NCBI GenBank assembly: GCA_001464115.1
Contig: LNES01000006.1
Location: 310,001-374,000 of the forward strand
Source of the DNA: Chlamydiae bacterium Ga0074140
GTDB lineage: Bacteria; Chlamydiota; Chlamydiia; Chlamydiales; Rhabdochlamydiaceae
Direction: 5' to 3'
DNA: 64,000 nt
Below, one piece after another: positions 30,524 through 39,371 of this stretch. Position 1 is the stretch's first letter, and every line of letters begins with the position of its first letter. The position numbers were made by a program, and so were the translations under genes. Under the pieces are notes generated by a model, which saw nothing but the letters and a program-made list of their open reading frames with translations, searched no databases and was not told where the DNA came from.

Positions 30524-31007
30524 AGACATGTCGGGTGACACGGCACTTCGTGTCCGTGTCCCCAGCGACCCCCTTGCGCCTTACCTCGCTTTGAAAAATT
30601 CCGTCCTCGTCGGGGGGGTGTGCACAGCACTACCCCCCGCGCCCTTACGGGCTCTCCTGCGGTGGAATTTTTCTGTGCGATCTGAGTCGGCAGGCTGCTC
30701 GCGCGCTCACCTCCCCAACCTGTCGGTTGGGTCCCCTCCTCGCGTCGTCTCGCAGTGCCTGGTAAAATCCTCGAAGACAGTGTTTGGAAATTTTCGCCCC
30801 GCTCTGCGAGACGACGCGAGAAAAGGGCCCCGCGCCGAGACGTTAGTCCCGCGGGAAATGAGAAATCGAAGCGCAGGAGAGCCGAAGGCGGGCGGGGTAG
30901 TGCTTCGCATACCCCGCCTCCGAGCACTCGATTTGTCGAAGCGGATTGAAGCTCAAAAGGGGTCGCTGGGGACGCGGACACGAAGTGCCGTGTCACCCGA
31001 CATGTCT
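30524..31007. repeat. 484-bp GC-rich near-perfect palindromic element
   Basis: The outer 50 bases (30524-30573 and 30958-31007) are reverse complements with about one mismatch, starting agacatgtcgggtgacacgg. Inside are further paired blocks: gtgcacagcactaccc near 30630 with its partner near 30895, ggctctcctgcg near 30650 with cgcaggagagcc near 30870, and a perfect 17-base pair (30739-30755 and 30804-30820). The centre is about 48 unpaired bases near 30780. Base composition is far more GC-rich than the flanks, which suggests a mobile, MITE- or BIME-like origin. No transposase and no clear target-site duplication are seen. Open frames on both strands across it are products of the composition, not genes. 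Confidence 0.9.
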
Positions 31008-31051
31008 CCGAGAGCGGTTAAAAAAATTTTATCAACTTTAAGTCAAAGATT

Positions 31052-32497
31052 ATGACCGAAAAAAAGGTTCCTATTGCAGTGGCTCGGGGGGATGGGATCG
31101 GGCCGGAGATCATGAAGGCTACGCTGCATGTGCTGGAGGAGGCGGGAGCCAACCTCGAGCTGCATGAGGTGGAGATCGGCGAGAAGGTCTATCTGAAAGG
31201 ATGTCCCACCGGAATCGAACCCAAAACGTGGGATGTTATTCGCAACACAAAAGCCTTCTTGAAAGCCCCTATCACCACCCCTCAAGGAGGCGGTTTTAAA
31301 AGTCTAAACGTCACCGTCCGCACGTCTCTAGGGCTTTTTGCCAATGTGCGTCCCTGCGTCTCCTACTCTCCCTTCGTCAAGACCAAACATCCCAACATGG
31401 ACCTCGTGATCATCCGTGAAAATGAGGAGGATCTCTATGCTGGTCTTGAATATAGACAAACCCCTGATGTCGCCTGTTCCCTCAAGCTTATCTCTCGTCC
31501 GGGCAGCGAGAAGATCATCCGCTACGCTTTCGAATACGCCAGGCACCATGGGCGCAAAAAGGTGACCTGCTTTACCAAAGACAATATCATGAAGTTCTCC
31601 GATGGCCTCTTCCATAAGGTCTTCAATGAGATCGCGCATGAATATCCCGATATCGAAAATGAGCACTGGATCGTCGATATCGGCGCCGCAAAGCTCGCCG
31701 ATACACCTGAAGCTTTTGATGTGATCGTTCTTCCGAACCTCTATGGAGATATCCTTTCCGATGTTGCCGCTCAGATCTCTGGATCTGTGGGCCTTGCCGG
31801 AAGTGCCAATATCGGTGACTTTGGAGCGATGTTTGAAGCGATCCATGGATCGGCTCCGAAGCGCGCCGGCCAAAATGTCGCCAACCCCTCCGGCCTCCTT
31901 CTAGGAGCCGTGCTCATGCTCCAGTATATAGGCCAGAATGAGGTCGCAATGCGTATCCATAACGCCTGGTTGAAGACAATCGAACAGGGGATCCATACCT
32001 ACGATATTTACAATGAAAAGACCAGCACGGCCAAGGTCGGCACTCAGGAGTTTGCCAAGGCTGTTGCGGACAATTTGGGTAAAAAGCCGGAGACGTTAAA
32101 ACCCGTTGTCTACGAACAAAAAACCAAGGTCGCGACACTCCACGTACCCAGGCCTCAGACTGCCGTCCGTGAGCTCATTGGAGTCGATGTTTTCGTCTAC
32201 TCAAAAGATGATGCTAATGCCTACCAGAAGAAGCTTATCCTGGTAGATTTTGCGCCATTTGCTCTAGAGATGATCAGCAACCGCGGAGTCCGGATCTGGC
32301 CCAAAGGCCTACCTGAAACCTTCTGCATCGAGCAGTACCGCTGCAGATTTATGCATAAGCAGAAAAATCATCCCGTGAGCTTCCACGAGATTTTGGCTCT
32401 TCTCGACAAACTGCATTTCTTGGGCCACGATATCATCAAAACTGAACAGCTGTACCTGATAGACGGAGAGGCGGGATACTCCTCGGCACAGGGATAA
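31052..32497 (+). CDS. icd: Isocitrate dehydrogenase, long (about 480-residue) type
   Basis: Oxidatively decarboxylates isocitrate to 2-oxoglutarate. 481 residues. The catalytic domain has ARGDGIGPEIM, the substrate loop TVRTSLGLFANVRPC, RENEEDLYAGLEY, the metal-binding NLYGDILSDVAAQ and the cofactor loop AIHGSAPKRAGQNVANPSG. A C-terminal extension of about 140 residues (about 340-481) resembles that of the long IDHs of Rickettsiales and other alphaproteobacteria. NAD versus NADP preference cannot be decided here. As I recall, Chlamydiaceae have an incomplete TCA cycle without this enzyme, so it supports an environmental lineage. Confidence 0.93.
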   Translation: MTEKKVPIAVARGDGIGPEIMKATLHVLEEAGANLELHEVEIGEKVYLKGCPTGIEPKTWDVIRNTKAFLKAPITTPQGGGFKSLNVTVRTSLGLFANVRPCVSYSPFVKTKHPNMDLVIIRENEEDLYAGLEYRQTPDVACSLKLISRPGSEKIIRYAFEYARHHGRKKVTCFTKDNIMKFSDGLFHKVFNEIAHEYPDIENEHWIVDIGAAKLADTPEAFDVIVLPNLYGDILSDVAAQISGSVGLAGSANIGDFGAMFEAIHGSAPKRAGQNVANPSGLLLGAVLMLQYIGQNEVAMRIHNAWLKTIEQGIHTYDIYNEKTSTAKVGTQEFAKAVADNLGKKPETLKPVVYEQKTKVATLHVPRPQTAVRELIGVDVFVYSKDDANAYQKKLILVDFAPFALEMISNRGVRIWPKGLPETFCIEQYRCRFMHKQKNHPVSFHEILALLDKLHFLGHDIIKTEQLYLIDGEAGYSSAQG

Positions 32498-32525
32498 AAG
32501 AACCCAGATCTCTCTGGGTTCTTTG
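32498..32525 (+). terminator. Terminator after icd
   Basis: Eleven-base stem AAGAACCCAGA/TCTGGGTTCTT with a four-base TCTC loop directly after the stop codon. The T-tract is short (TTCTTTGA), so termination may be partial or bidirectional with the convergent small ORF. Confidence 0.75.
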
Positions 32526-32536
32526 ACTAACTCTTC

Positions 32537-32707
32537 TTAGTAAGCGTTCTTTCCAAAACCTTTTCCAAGGCGTGATTCACTTCCCAGCTCATCTTGACCC
32601 AATCCTACCACGTTACCCCTTACTACTCCCCCTCTCACCTTCTTTGTGTGCTGCGAAGAGAGCTCTTTTCCATGTTTGTGTGATGTCTTCTTTTGTTTTC
32701 TTTTCAT
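32537..32707 (-). CDS. Tiny basic protein (56 residues), unknown
   Basis: Starts at an ATG nine bases after CAGGAG and encodes MKRKQKKTSHKHGKELSS, then a Gly/Val-rich middle and GKGFGKNAY before TAA. The protein is strongly basic (Lys/Arg/His). Two other tiny basic genes with strong ribosome-binding sites occur at 52172-52440, and the MKR start is shared with one of them. The good initiation site is the main support for coding. No family is recognised. Confidence 0.5.
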   Translation of the reverse strand: MKRKQKKTSHKHGKELSSQHTKKVRGGVVRGNVVGLGQDELGSESRLGKGFGKNAY

Positions 32708-32831
32708 CGTATTTTCTCCTGTTAAATCTCAAACGAGACCTACCCCTATAAATACATATAAAAAATTTTAATTAAACACAAAATCTCTCTCTCGTCTTTT
32801 TTCCACTACTCAAGTACACTTTTCACCCACT

Positions 32832-33854
32832 ATGGCACTTGCAGCTACCTATCTTTTCCAATCTACGGCTCAAGCCGTTACGACTCACATTGAGACAAAA
32901 AATTCCTGGTTCTTTGAACAGGTGAATAAGGTCCGATCGGTCGTGTATGCGATCAACCTAGGCACTATTTTCACTGGTATAAAAAAGTTAGTCGACAGCC
33001 TTGAACCTTGGCTCGGTTTTTATGCGAATGTGGCCGATTACGCACACGTATACTTCGCTAGCGGCTTGATCATGGCAGGAGCATGGCCATTAACGGCTAG
33101 GAAGATCACCAGATGGATCAATAACTATTCTAGACCTCAAGTAGATCTCGAGTCAAATATTGCCGGCCTTTCTGCACAAGAACGCGCGCACATCCATGTC
33201 TCCTGGGACAATCCGTCATACAAGGTATGGATGCAGACGTTCCACCTCACTCAGATTGTCATGAGCGTTGCTCTTGTCTTTTTCTCTGAAACCCCCTACC
33301 CCTATGCGGCAAGTGCCGCGCTCCAACTTTATAGCATGTTAAAAACCTGTGGATGGAAGTGGATTCGAGTAGATCGCGAGTTTGTAGAACCTCCTATGCA
33401 ACATTACGAGCAGGAGGGGCCTCTCAGCTTCAATTTTTCCTATTATTTTGCGGTGCTTCCCCCATCTAGGCCAGAACTGTGTGGAGTTTGTCTAGAGCAA
33501 GAAGCAAATGCACTTTGGCATGGCAAGCACAGTCTTTGTCTTCCTTGCACCATCGGACATATCGCTGTAAGCAGTGGAAATATTCACGACCATTTACATG
33601 GAGACAGTGTAAGAAGCATTCATCGCACTAATAGAGGACAATTTGAAAATATTGAAAGCGAGTACATGGCACACCAGATCCAGATCCCCTCACGAGCCAT
33701 TCCTCGCTGCCCCCTATGTCGTGAACAACCATCACAAAATCACATGGAAATCTCTGTGAAGTACCGTTACAGAAGCGAGAGAGAAGATCACTCGATGCTA
33801 CAAGATACCGAGTTGGCGACTCTCACCATTCTACCAGAAGCACCACAACACTAA
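32832..33854 (+). CDS. Membrane protein with C-terminal RING-type zinc finger (candidate E3 ligase effector)
   Basis: 340 residues. The N-terminal half has hydrophobic segments at about 35-50, 74-88 and 140-170. The C-terminal half has eight metal ligands in RING order: C217-x2-C220, H230-x2-H233, C236-x2-C239 and C293-x2-C296, the last in the typical form CPLCRE. The third ligand is His instead of Cys, and the 53-residue gap before the last pair is slightly longer than usual. RING fingers recruit E2 ubiquitin-conjugating enzymes in eukaryotes. Bacteria have no ubiquitin, so an inclusion-membrane-anchored, host-directed E3 is inferred. Preceded by about 70 AT-rich bases. Confidence 0.75.
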   Translation: MALAATYLFQSTAQAVTTHIETKNSWFFEQVNKVRSVVYAINLGTIFTGIKKLVDSLEPWLGFYANVADYAHVYFASGLIMAGAWPLTARKITRWINNYSRPQVDLESNIAGLSAQERAHIHVSWDNPSYKVWMQTFHLTQIVMSVALVFFSETPYPYAASAALQLYSMLKTCGWKWIRVDREFVEPPMQHYEQEGPLSFNFSYYFAVLPPSRPELCGVCLEQEANALWHGKHSLCLPCTIGHIAVSSGNIHDHLHGDSVRSIHRTNRGQFENIESEYMAHQIQIPSRAIPRCPLCREQPSQNHMEISVKYRYRSEREDHSMLQDTELATLTILPEAPQH

Positions 33855-33862
33855 GAAGAGCC

Positions 33863-35056
33863 TTAGAGATTCACATCCTCTTCGATATGTTTCTTAAGAG
33901 CACTCAAGAAACCGCAGCCATAGATGCCGTCGAGCACGCGATGATCGAAGGTGAGTGAGACGTGCATCAGCGTCCGTACAGCAAGAAGATCCTCCTCAAG
34001 AGGCACAACCTGTTTGTAAGCGGCGCCGATGCCGACAATTGCGACTTCTGGGTAGCGGATGATCGGAATGCCGATCTGTATACCGGTGATACCGAAATTG
34101 GTGAGCGTAATGGTCCCCTCTTTGACCTCATCAGGAGAGAGTTTGCCTGCACGCGCTTTTGAGGAGAGCTCTCCGATCTCTTTGGCGATCTCAGGAAGAG
34201 TCTTACGCTGGGAGTGTTTGATCACTGGCACCATGAGTCCCTGGTCAACGCTCACAGCAATCCCCAAATTCACGAAACGTTTTACGACAATTGTGTCCTC
34301 TTCGAGTGAAGAGTTAATAAGCGGATACTCTTGCAATGCCTTTGCAATTCCGCGCGCCACAAAACTCGTCAGTGTGAGTTTTGCGCCATGCTGTTTGAGG
34401 AAGTTCTCTTTTTCTTTTTGGATGAGCTTTTGAACACTCGTGACATCGACCTGTGTCACAAGTGTGGCATGAGGTGCTTCATAGAACGAGCGCACCATGT
34501 TGTCGGCGATCGCTTTGCGCATGCCAGACATTTTTAAACGTTCAACTTCTCCATCATGAGCCGAAGAAGAAACAATCTTCTGAGAAGCTTTAGGACAAGC
34601 GCGTTTCTCTGCATAGGCTTCGAGATCGCGCTTCGTGACGCGTCCTCCATCGCCAGTGCCAGAAATTTTTTCGAGCTCGTCTAGACCAACACCCTTCTCT
34701 TTTGCAAGACGGAGTAGCGCGGGAGAATAAAACCCTTCCATTTCTGAAGAGGAGACTTTTGCAATCTCTATCGGTTTATGTACCACGACCTCTTCCGCTT
34801 TCGCCACACCCTCTTTGGAAGGAGCTATAATCGCGAGCATCTCTCCAACAGAGAGCTCCTGATCGGGCTTAGCGAGAATCTCTTTCAAAACCCCTGCAAC
34901 AGGAGAGGGAATTTCACTGTTGACCTTGTCCGTGGAAACTTCCAGAAGAGGCTCGTCGAGTTTTACTGTTTCTCCAACCTGCTTAAACCATTGGACGACT
35001 GTAGCGCTCAGGATACTCTCCCCGAGCTTAGGAAGGGTTACTTTGAACTCAGACAT
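33863..35056 (-). CDS. 2-oxo acid dehydrogenase E2 component (lipoamide acyltransferase)
   Basis: 397 residues. Lipoyl domain (1-78) with Lys44 in VSTDKVNSE, a linker, a peripheral subunit-binding domain (about 115-155, YSPALLRLAKEKGV..ISGTGDGGRVTKRDL) and the catalytic acyltransferase domain ending in FDHRVLDGIYG. The specificity (succinyl, acetyl or branched-chain) cannot be set from motifs. In Chlamydia a similar E2 gene lies near the KpsF-type isomerase gene, as here. The ATG at 35056 after AAGGAAAATT is chosen. It overlaps the end of lpxK by 19 bases. Confidence 0.9.
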   Translation of the reverse strand: MSEFKVTLPKLGESILSATVVQWFKQVGETVKLDEPLLEVSTDKVNSEIPSPVAGVLKEILAKPDQELSVGEMLAIIAPSKEGVAKAEEVVVHKPIEIAKVSSSEMEGFYSPALLRLAKEKGVGLDELEKISGTGDGGRVTKRDLEAYAEKRACPKASQKIVSSSAHDGEVERLKMSGMRKAIADNMVRSFYEAPHATLVTQVDVTSVQKLIQKEKENFLKQHGAKLTLTSFVARGIAKALQEYPLINSSLEEDTIVVKRFVNLGIAVSVDQGLMVPVIKHSQRKTLPEIAKEIGELSSKARAGKLSPDEVKEGTITLTNFGITGIQIGIPIIRYPEVAIVGIGAAYKQVVPLEEDLLAVRTLMHVSLTFDHRVLDGIYGCGFLSALKKHIEEDVNL

Positions 35057-36096
35057 AATTTTCCTTTGATGTTTGCCACGCACTCTTTCCAGTGCTGTTC
35101 ACCTGCAGTCCAGCAGATCTCCACGACGAGATTTCGAATCGGCAATACGAGATCCATATTTGGGGGTAGTTTTACGGCATCCTTCTCTGTACAGACGAGA
35201 AACTCTGCTCCCTCCATTTTGCAACGCTTTGCATAGGCTTGCAGCTGTCTCTCTTCAAACGCAATATGATCCGCCGCAATGAGCGTATCGATGATATTGC
35301 ACCCTTCACGCTTTAACATCTGGACAAAACGTTCAGGTCTTCCCAGTGCACAAAAAACGCCCACCGGCTTTCCTTTCAAAGAATCTCCCTCCATAAAACG
35401 GTAGCGCATCGCTGCGACGGGTGCATTCGTATAAGGGCGTATTTTTTCAATACACTCCTCGTACTGCTTCTGACTATGCACGTGGCTGAGAACGATGAGT
35501 GTAGCCTCTTTCAATCTCGACGGAAAATCGCGCAAGAGCCCGCGCGGAAGGAATGATCCCTTCGCAAAGAGATCCTCGCCGTCTAGAATGACGATCTCGA
35601 CATCACGAGCAAGAGCCCTATGCTGCATCCCATCATCGAGAAGAAGCACGTGTGCACCCTCTTTTGCAGCAAGCTCTGCCGAGCGAACGCGATCTTTCCC
35701 CACCCAGACAGGAACTCCAGGAAGATTTTTGTGAAGCCAGGTCGCCTCATCGCCATACTCTGCCCCTTCTGCGATCTCCTCTTTAGAGATATCGATCGAC
35801 TCACCCTTCGTCTGCGCACGGTATCCGCGCACGAGAATAGCCACCTGATGTTCGTGGAGTTTTTCAGCGAGTAAACGAATAAGTGGAGTCTTTCCCGTTC
35901 CACCAGCGGCGATATTCCCCACGCTGACAACGGGCACAGGGGCTTTATAGGTCTTTAGCCAGCCTTTATTGTATCCCATGTGTCGCAGCGCAACACCTGT
36001 GCGAAAGAAGAGACTCACTGTCGAAAGAATCCCCTTCAAAATCGGATCCTTCCGTCTCTCTTCGATGTGATCTAATACGTAATTCTCAATTCCCAT
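35038..36096 (-). CDS. lpxK: Tetraacyldisaccharide 4'-kinase
   Basis: Phosphorylates the lipid A disaccharide at the 4' position at the inner membrane. 352 residues. The P-loop VGNIAAGGTGKTPL, the segment VAILVRGYRAQTKG and the DDGMQHRALARD motif are typical. The ATG at 36096 lies inside the end of gmhA (11-base overlap), indicating translational coupling. It links lipid A synthesis to the heptose gene in one operon. Confidence 0.94.
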   Translation of the reverse strand: MGIENYVLDHIEERRKDPILKGILSTVSLFFRTGVALRHMGYNKGWLKTYKAPVPVVSVGNIAAGGTGKTPLIRLLAEKLHEHQVAILVRGYRAQTKGESIDISKEEIAEGAEYGDEATWLHKNLPGVPVWVGKDRVRSAELAAKEGAHVLLLDDGMQHRALARDVEIVILDGEDLFAKGSFLPRGLLRDFPSRLKEATLIVLSHVHSQKQYEECIEKIRPYTNAPVAAMRYRFMEGDSLKGKPVGVFCALGRPERFVQMLKREGCNIIDTLIAADHIAFEERQLQAYAKRCKMEGAEFLVCTEKDAVKLPPNMDLVLPIRNLVVEICWTAGEQHWKECVANIKGKLCLSSK

Positions 36097-36664
36097 GAAA
36101 TAATTCTCTCTCCACCATTTCAATAATAATATGTATTGCGGTCATGTGCGCCTCTTGAATCCGGTCGCTATAAGGAAATCCTTCCACATGCCACTCTAAA
36201 TCGCTTTGGCCCTTTAACTTCCCTCCCGTCTTACCCAGAAAGGAGATCGTCTTCAAACCTCTGCCGCGCGCTACTGGCACAGCCTCTACGAGGTTAGGAG
36301 AATTGCCTGAAGTCGTTAAGGCAACAAAAACATCCCCCTCTCTTCCCAACGCCTCGACCGCTCGAGAGAAGACCCCATCGAAACCCAGGTCATTCGCCGT
36401 GCAGGTCAGATGTCCTGGACAGGAGAGGGCAATAGCAGGAAGTGCCGGTCTCTTATGCCTAAACACCCCGGTGAGCTCCTCTGCAAAGTGCATCGCGTCG
36501 CAAAGACTCCCCCCGTTGCCTGCAATGAGTAGCTTGCCCCCATTTTTAAAACAGTTGGAGAGCATTCCCGCCGCTTTCTCAATGAATTGGACGCTCTCCG
36601 GGTGTTTTAGAAACTCTATGGCGCGGATCCCATCTTCGACCGCCTGAACAATATGGCCTTTCAT
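36086..36664 (-). CDS. gmhA: Sedoheptulose-7-phosphate isomerase GmhA (SIS domain)
   Basis: Makes D-glycero-D-manno-heptose 7-phosphate for LPS core heptose. 192 residues. The GmhA signature GGKLLIAGNGGSLCDAMHFA..ELTG, then LTTSGNSPNLVEA and the C-terminal IQEAHMTAIHIIIEMVE are visible. DiaA-type paralogues are an alternative, but the position upstream of lpxK favours GmhA. The ATG at 36664 follows AGGGA. It is divergent from asd. Confidence 0.88.
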   Translation of the reverse strand: MKGHIVQAVEDGIRAIEFLKHPESVQFIEKAAGMLSNCFKNGGKLLIAGNGGSLCDAMHFAEELTGVFRHKRPALPAIALSCPGHLTCTANDLGFDGVFSRAVEALGREGDVFVALTTSGNSPNLVEAVPVARGRGLKTISFLGKTGGKLKGQSDLEWHVEGFPYSDRIQEAHMTAIHIIIEMVERELFHGN

Positions 36665-36718
36665 CTCGATTTTCCCTACAATAAGTTGTAATGATGACCA
36701 ATTAGGGGTTTTTTGACC

Positions 36719-37729
36719 ATGGTAGAGATCGCAATTGTCGGGGCAACGGGCGCTGTTGGACAAGAGATCATCAAACTTTTAGAAAAAAGAAATTTCCCCC
36801 TTCGTTCCCTCCGCTGTTTTGCCTCACCAAGATCGCAGGGAATGCATGTAACTTTTCGAGGAAAGAAAATCCCTCTAGAAATCCTTAAACCAGGATGTTT
36901 TAAAGGGATCGGTATCGCTTTTTTCTGTGCAGGAAAAAAAATTTCACTTGAATATGCCCCTCAAGCCAAAGAGGCGGGCGCATTCATCGTCGACAGCAGC
37001 TCCGGTTTTCGCGAAGATCCTTCAGTCCCTCTTGTGATTCCCGAAATCAATCCCCATGCCTTTGAAAAGCACCAGGGAATCGTTGCCAGCCCCAACTGCA
37101 CCACTTCGATCATGCTCATGGCCCTCGCCCCTCTTCATCGAAAAGTTCCCATCAAGAGAGTCGTCGCCGCCACCTACCAGGCCGCAAGCGGCGCGGGAGC
37201 TCGCGCCATGGAGGAGCTCGAAGATGAGACAAGAGCAGTTCTAGAAGGAAAATCCTTTACGCGCACCGTGATGCCCTTTCCCTACGCCTTCAACCTCTTT
37301 CCCCACAACTCCCCCCTTCAAGAAAATGGGTATGTCGACGAGGAGATGAAGATGGTGCGTGAAACTCAAAAGATTTTGGAAGACCACACAATCCGCGTGA
37401 CTGCAACATGCGTCCGCGTGCCCGTACTCCGCGCTCATTCGATCGCACTAAACGTCGAATTCCATCACCCCCTCAGCAAAGAGGAGGCCTACGCCATTTT
37501 AGAAAAGAGCCCAGGTATTCGCATCTTGGAGAACCGCGAAACCAATCGCTTTCCTATGCCCATCGATGCCACAGGCCAGGATCTCACCTTCTGCGGCAGA
37601 ATCCGTGAAGACCTCACGCAGCCCAATACTCTCGAGCTTTGGGTGGTAGGAGATCAGCTCCTCAAAGGGGCTGCCTTAAATGCTGTTCAGCTCGCGGAAT
37701 TACATATGCATGGGTTGGTGGCTAAATAG
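36719..37729 (+). CDS. asd: Aspartate-semialdehyde dehydrogenase
   Basis: Reduces aspartyl phosphate to the semialdehyde, feeding lysine/diaminopimelate synthesis. 336 residues. The NADP-binding loop IVGATGAVGQE, catalytic Cys127 in SPNCTT and the segment YQAASGAGARAMEEL are visible. A TTG six bases upstream (36713) is nearer the AGGGG site and could be the real start. The 3' end overlaps the convergent ATPase gene by eight bases. Confidence 0.94.
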   Translation: MVEIAIVGATGAVGQEIIKLLEKRNFPLRSLRCFASPRSQGMHVTFRGKKIPLEILKPGCFKGIGIAFFCAGKKISLEYAPQAKEAGAFIVDSSSGFREDPSVPLVIPEINPHAFEKHQGIVASPNCTTSIMLMALAPLHRKVPIKRVVAATYQAASGAGARAMEELEDETRAVLEGKSFTRTVMPFPYAFNLFPHNSPLQENGYVDEEMKMVRETQKILEDHTIRVTATCVRVPVLRAHSIALNVEFHHPLSKEEAYAILEKSPGIRILENRETNRFPMPIDATGQDLTFCGRIREDLTQPNTLELWVVGDQLLKGAALNAVQLAELHMHGLVAK

Positions 37730-38894
37730 AAGACCAGTGCACGCCGCTGATGCCTTCTAAAAGAGGAACGTTCTCTTCATGTAAAGAAATAACAGACGCC
37801 GTTCTCACTGGATGCTCCTTCATGAATAAAGCGAGTGATTCTGCCATGTCACGCGACAGCGTTTTCGCCCATTTGATCTCATAGGCATCGATCTCTCCTT
37901 CGCGCTCCACAACGAGATCGACCTCCACACCACTTGCTGTGCGATAGAAATAGCACTGAGAATACCCCTTGGCCGCAGCAAGACGCTTCCTACACTCCAT
38001 CACAACCATATTTTCAAAGATTGCCCCTCTTTCCGACGATTTAAAAAATCGCTCTGCGGTGTCGATCCCCAGCAGATAACAGAGGAGTCCAGTATCGACA
38101 AAATACAGTTTAGGCGATTTGACCAGCCTCTTAGTCTGATTATTGTGGTATGGTTTTAGAAGATAGATCATGTAGGTCGATTCCAAAATCGATAGCCAAT
38201 CACGCACCGTAGGCTGTGTGATACCACATTCCTTGCCAATCTCAGACATGTTTAATAATTTACCCGCACGCGCCGCCAGAAGGCTGATAAAAATCTGAAA
38301 TCGGCCCAAATCGGTGATCGATTTAATATTACGCACATCCCTCTCCACATACGTGGAAAGATAGGAGCTAAACCAGAGATGCTTATCCAATTGAGGCGTT
38401 GAAAAAAATTCCGGATAGAAACCCTGAACAATCTGTTCTGCGCATTTGCGTTCGTCATAGAGTGTGGTTTCATAACCCACAACTGTTTTGATCTCATCCC
38501 AACTCAAAGGGTATAAATTAAAAATCGCCACCCTTCCCGCAAGACTCTCGGAAACACCCTTCATTAACTGAAAAATTTGTGAACCTGTTAAGACATATTG
38601 TCCGTAAGATCGACGGTTCTCATCGACATACATTTTGATGAAAGAGAGCAGTCCCGGCGCATATTGAATTTCATCAATAATCAATGGAGCGGGGTGCATA
38701 CTTAAGAAAAGTTTAGGATCCTCATTCGCAAGCGTTCGCATGAGTGGATCATCTAAAGTGACATACAAGTACTCTTTTAGAAAATTACGCAGCAGAGTGG
38801 ACTTTCCTGCTTGCCTTGGACCCGTGATCAGGCACACAGGAAACTGCTTAAGAGCCGATAAGAAGAGTTTTTCCAGTTTTCGCGGAATATACAT
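37722..38894 (-). CDS. AAA ATPase with DUF4143 C-terminal domain
   Basis: 390 residues. N-terminal AAA_14-type ATPase with Walker A ITGPRQAGKSTLLR, Walker B PLIIDEIQYAP and sensor QYVLTGSQIF. A winged-helix-like part follows (SEIGKECGITQPTVRDWL), then the DUF4143 nuclease-like domain (GAIFENMVVMECRK, SGVEVDLVVEREGE, YEIKWAK). These last motifs resemble a restriction-endonuclease fold with the D-x-ExK arrangement. The physiological role of this widespread family is poorly known. It stands alone, convergent with asd, and may be horizontally acquired. Confidence 0.88.
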   Translation of the reverse strand: MYIPRKLEKLFLSALKQFPVCLITGPRQAGKSTLLRNFLKEYLYVTLDDPLMRTLANEDPKLFLSMHPAPLIIDEIQYAPGLLSFIKMYVDENRRSYGQYVLTGSQIFQLMKGVSESLAGRVAIFNLYPLSWDEIKTVVGYETTLYDERKCAEQIVQGFYPEFFSTPQLDKHLWFSSYLSTYVERDVRNIKSITDLGRFQIFISLLAARAGKLLNMSEIGKECGITQPTVRDWLSILESTYMIYLLKPYHNNQTKRLVKSPKLYFVDTGLLCYLLGIDTAERFFKSSERGAIFENMVVMECRKRLAAAKGYSQCYFYRTASGVEVDLVVEREGEIDAYEIKWAKTLSRDMAESLALFMKEHPVRTASVISLHEENVPLLEGISGVHWSSI

Positions 38895-39011
38895 TTAAAC
38901 GTCAGATTATCAAAGACTTCATTCCAGTTCAAGCAAATTCAAAATGCCATTTTGAATTTGCTTGAATAGAGAATAAATGACTTATAATCAACAATTTAAG
39001 AAATAAAACGT

Positions 39012-39371
39012 TCAGCTCGCAGAGCTTTTTTTGGCTTCTTCTCTTTCCACGGCATAGAGTTTTCTGGGAGAGAAATCCTCTCTCGTAACACGTGTGACTA
39101 GATCTGGAAGACCAAGAGAGCTAATAGATCGACCAAGACCAGCATTTTTCGCCGCTCCTTCAAGAACAGAGTCGCTCGTTAATTTTCCACAAGAAAGCGT
39201 GATGCTCTCTTTTTCCTTTAATTGCTCTAGAATGCACTGCTTGAGTAGATCCTGAAACCTCTTAAGCTCTGTTTGCGTGATAGGATTCTTTTTCGTCACG
39301 GCACCTTCCACAACACCTCTCCAATATTCAGCTGCCTGCCCTGAAACTGCTTCGGAGGCTTTTACAGACAT
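39012..39371 (-). CDS. Hypothetical protein downstream of pseudouridine synthase
   Basis: 119 residues, charged, helical, no family recognised. It has TQTELKRFQDLLKQCILEQLK and a C-terminal FSPRKLYAVEREE. The ATG at 39371, with GGAG upstream, is preferred to one four codons earlier. It overlaps the stop of the pseudouridine synthase gene by ten bases, so it is probably translated by coupling as the last gene of that operon. Confidence 0.6.
   Translation of the reverse strand: MSVKASEAVSGQAAEYWRGVVEGAVTKKNPITQTELKRFQDLLKQCILEQLKEKESITLSCGKLTSDSVLEGAAKNAGLGRSISSLGLPDLVTRVTREDFSPRKLYAVEREEAKKSSAS

Noticed and set aside
30477..31055. 192- and 158-codon open frames on opposite strands
   Set aside because: They lie inside the GC-rich palindrome, have repeat-derived composition rich in Arg/Pro/Ser, and mirror each other. 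Stops are rare there because of base composition.
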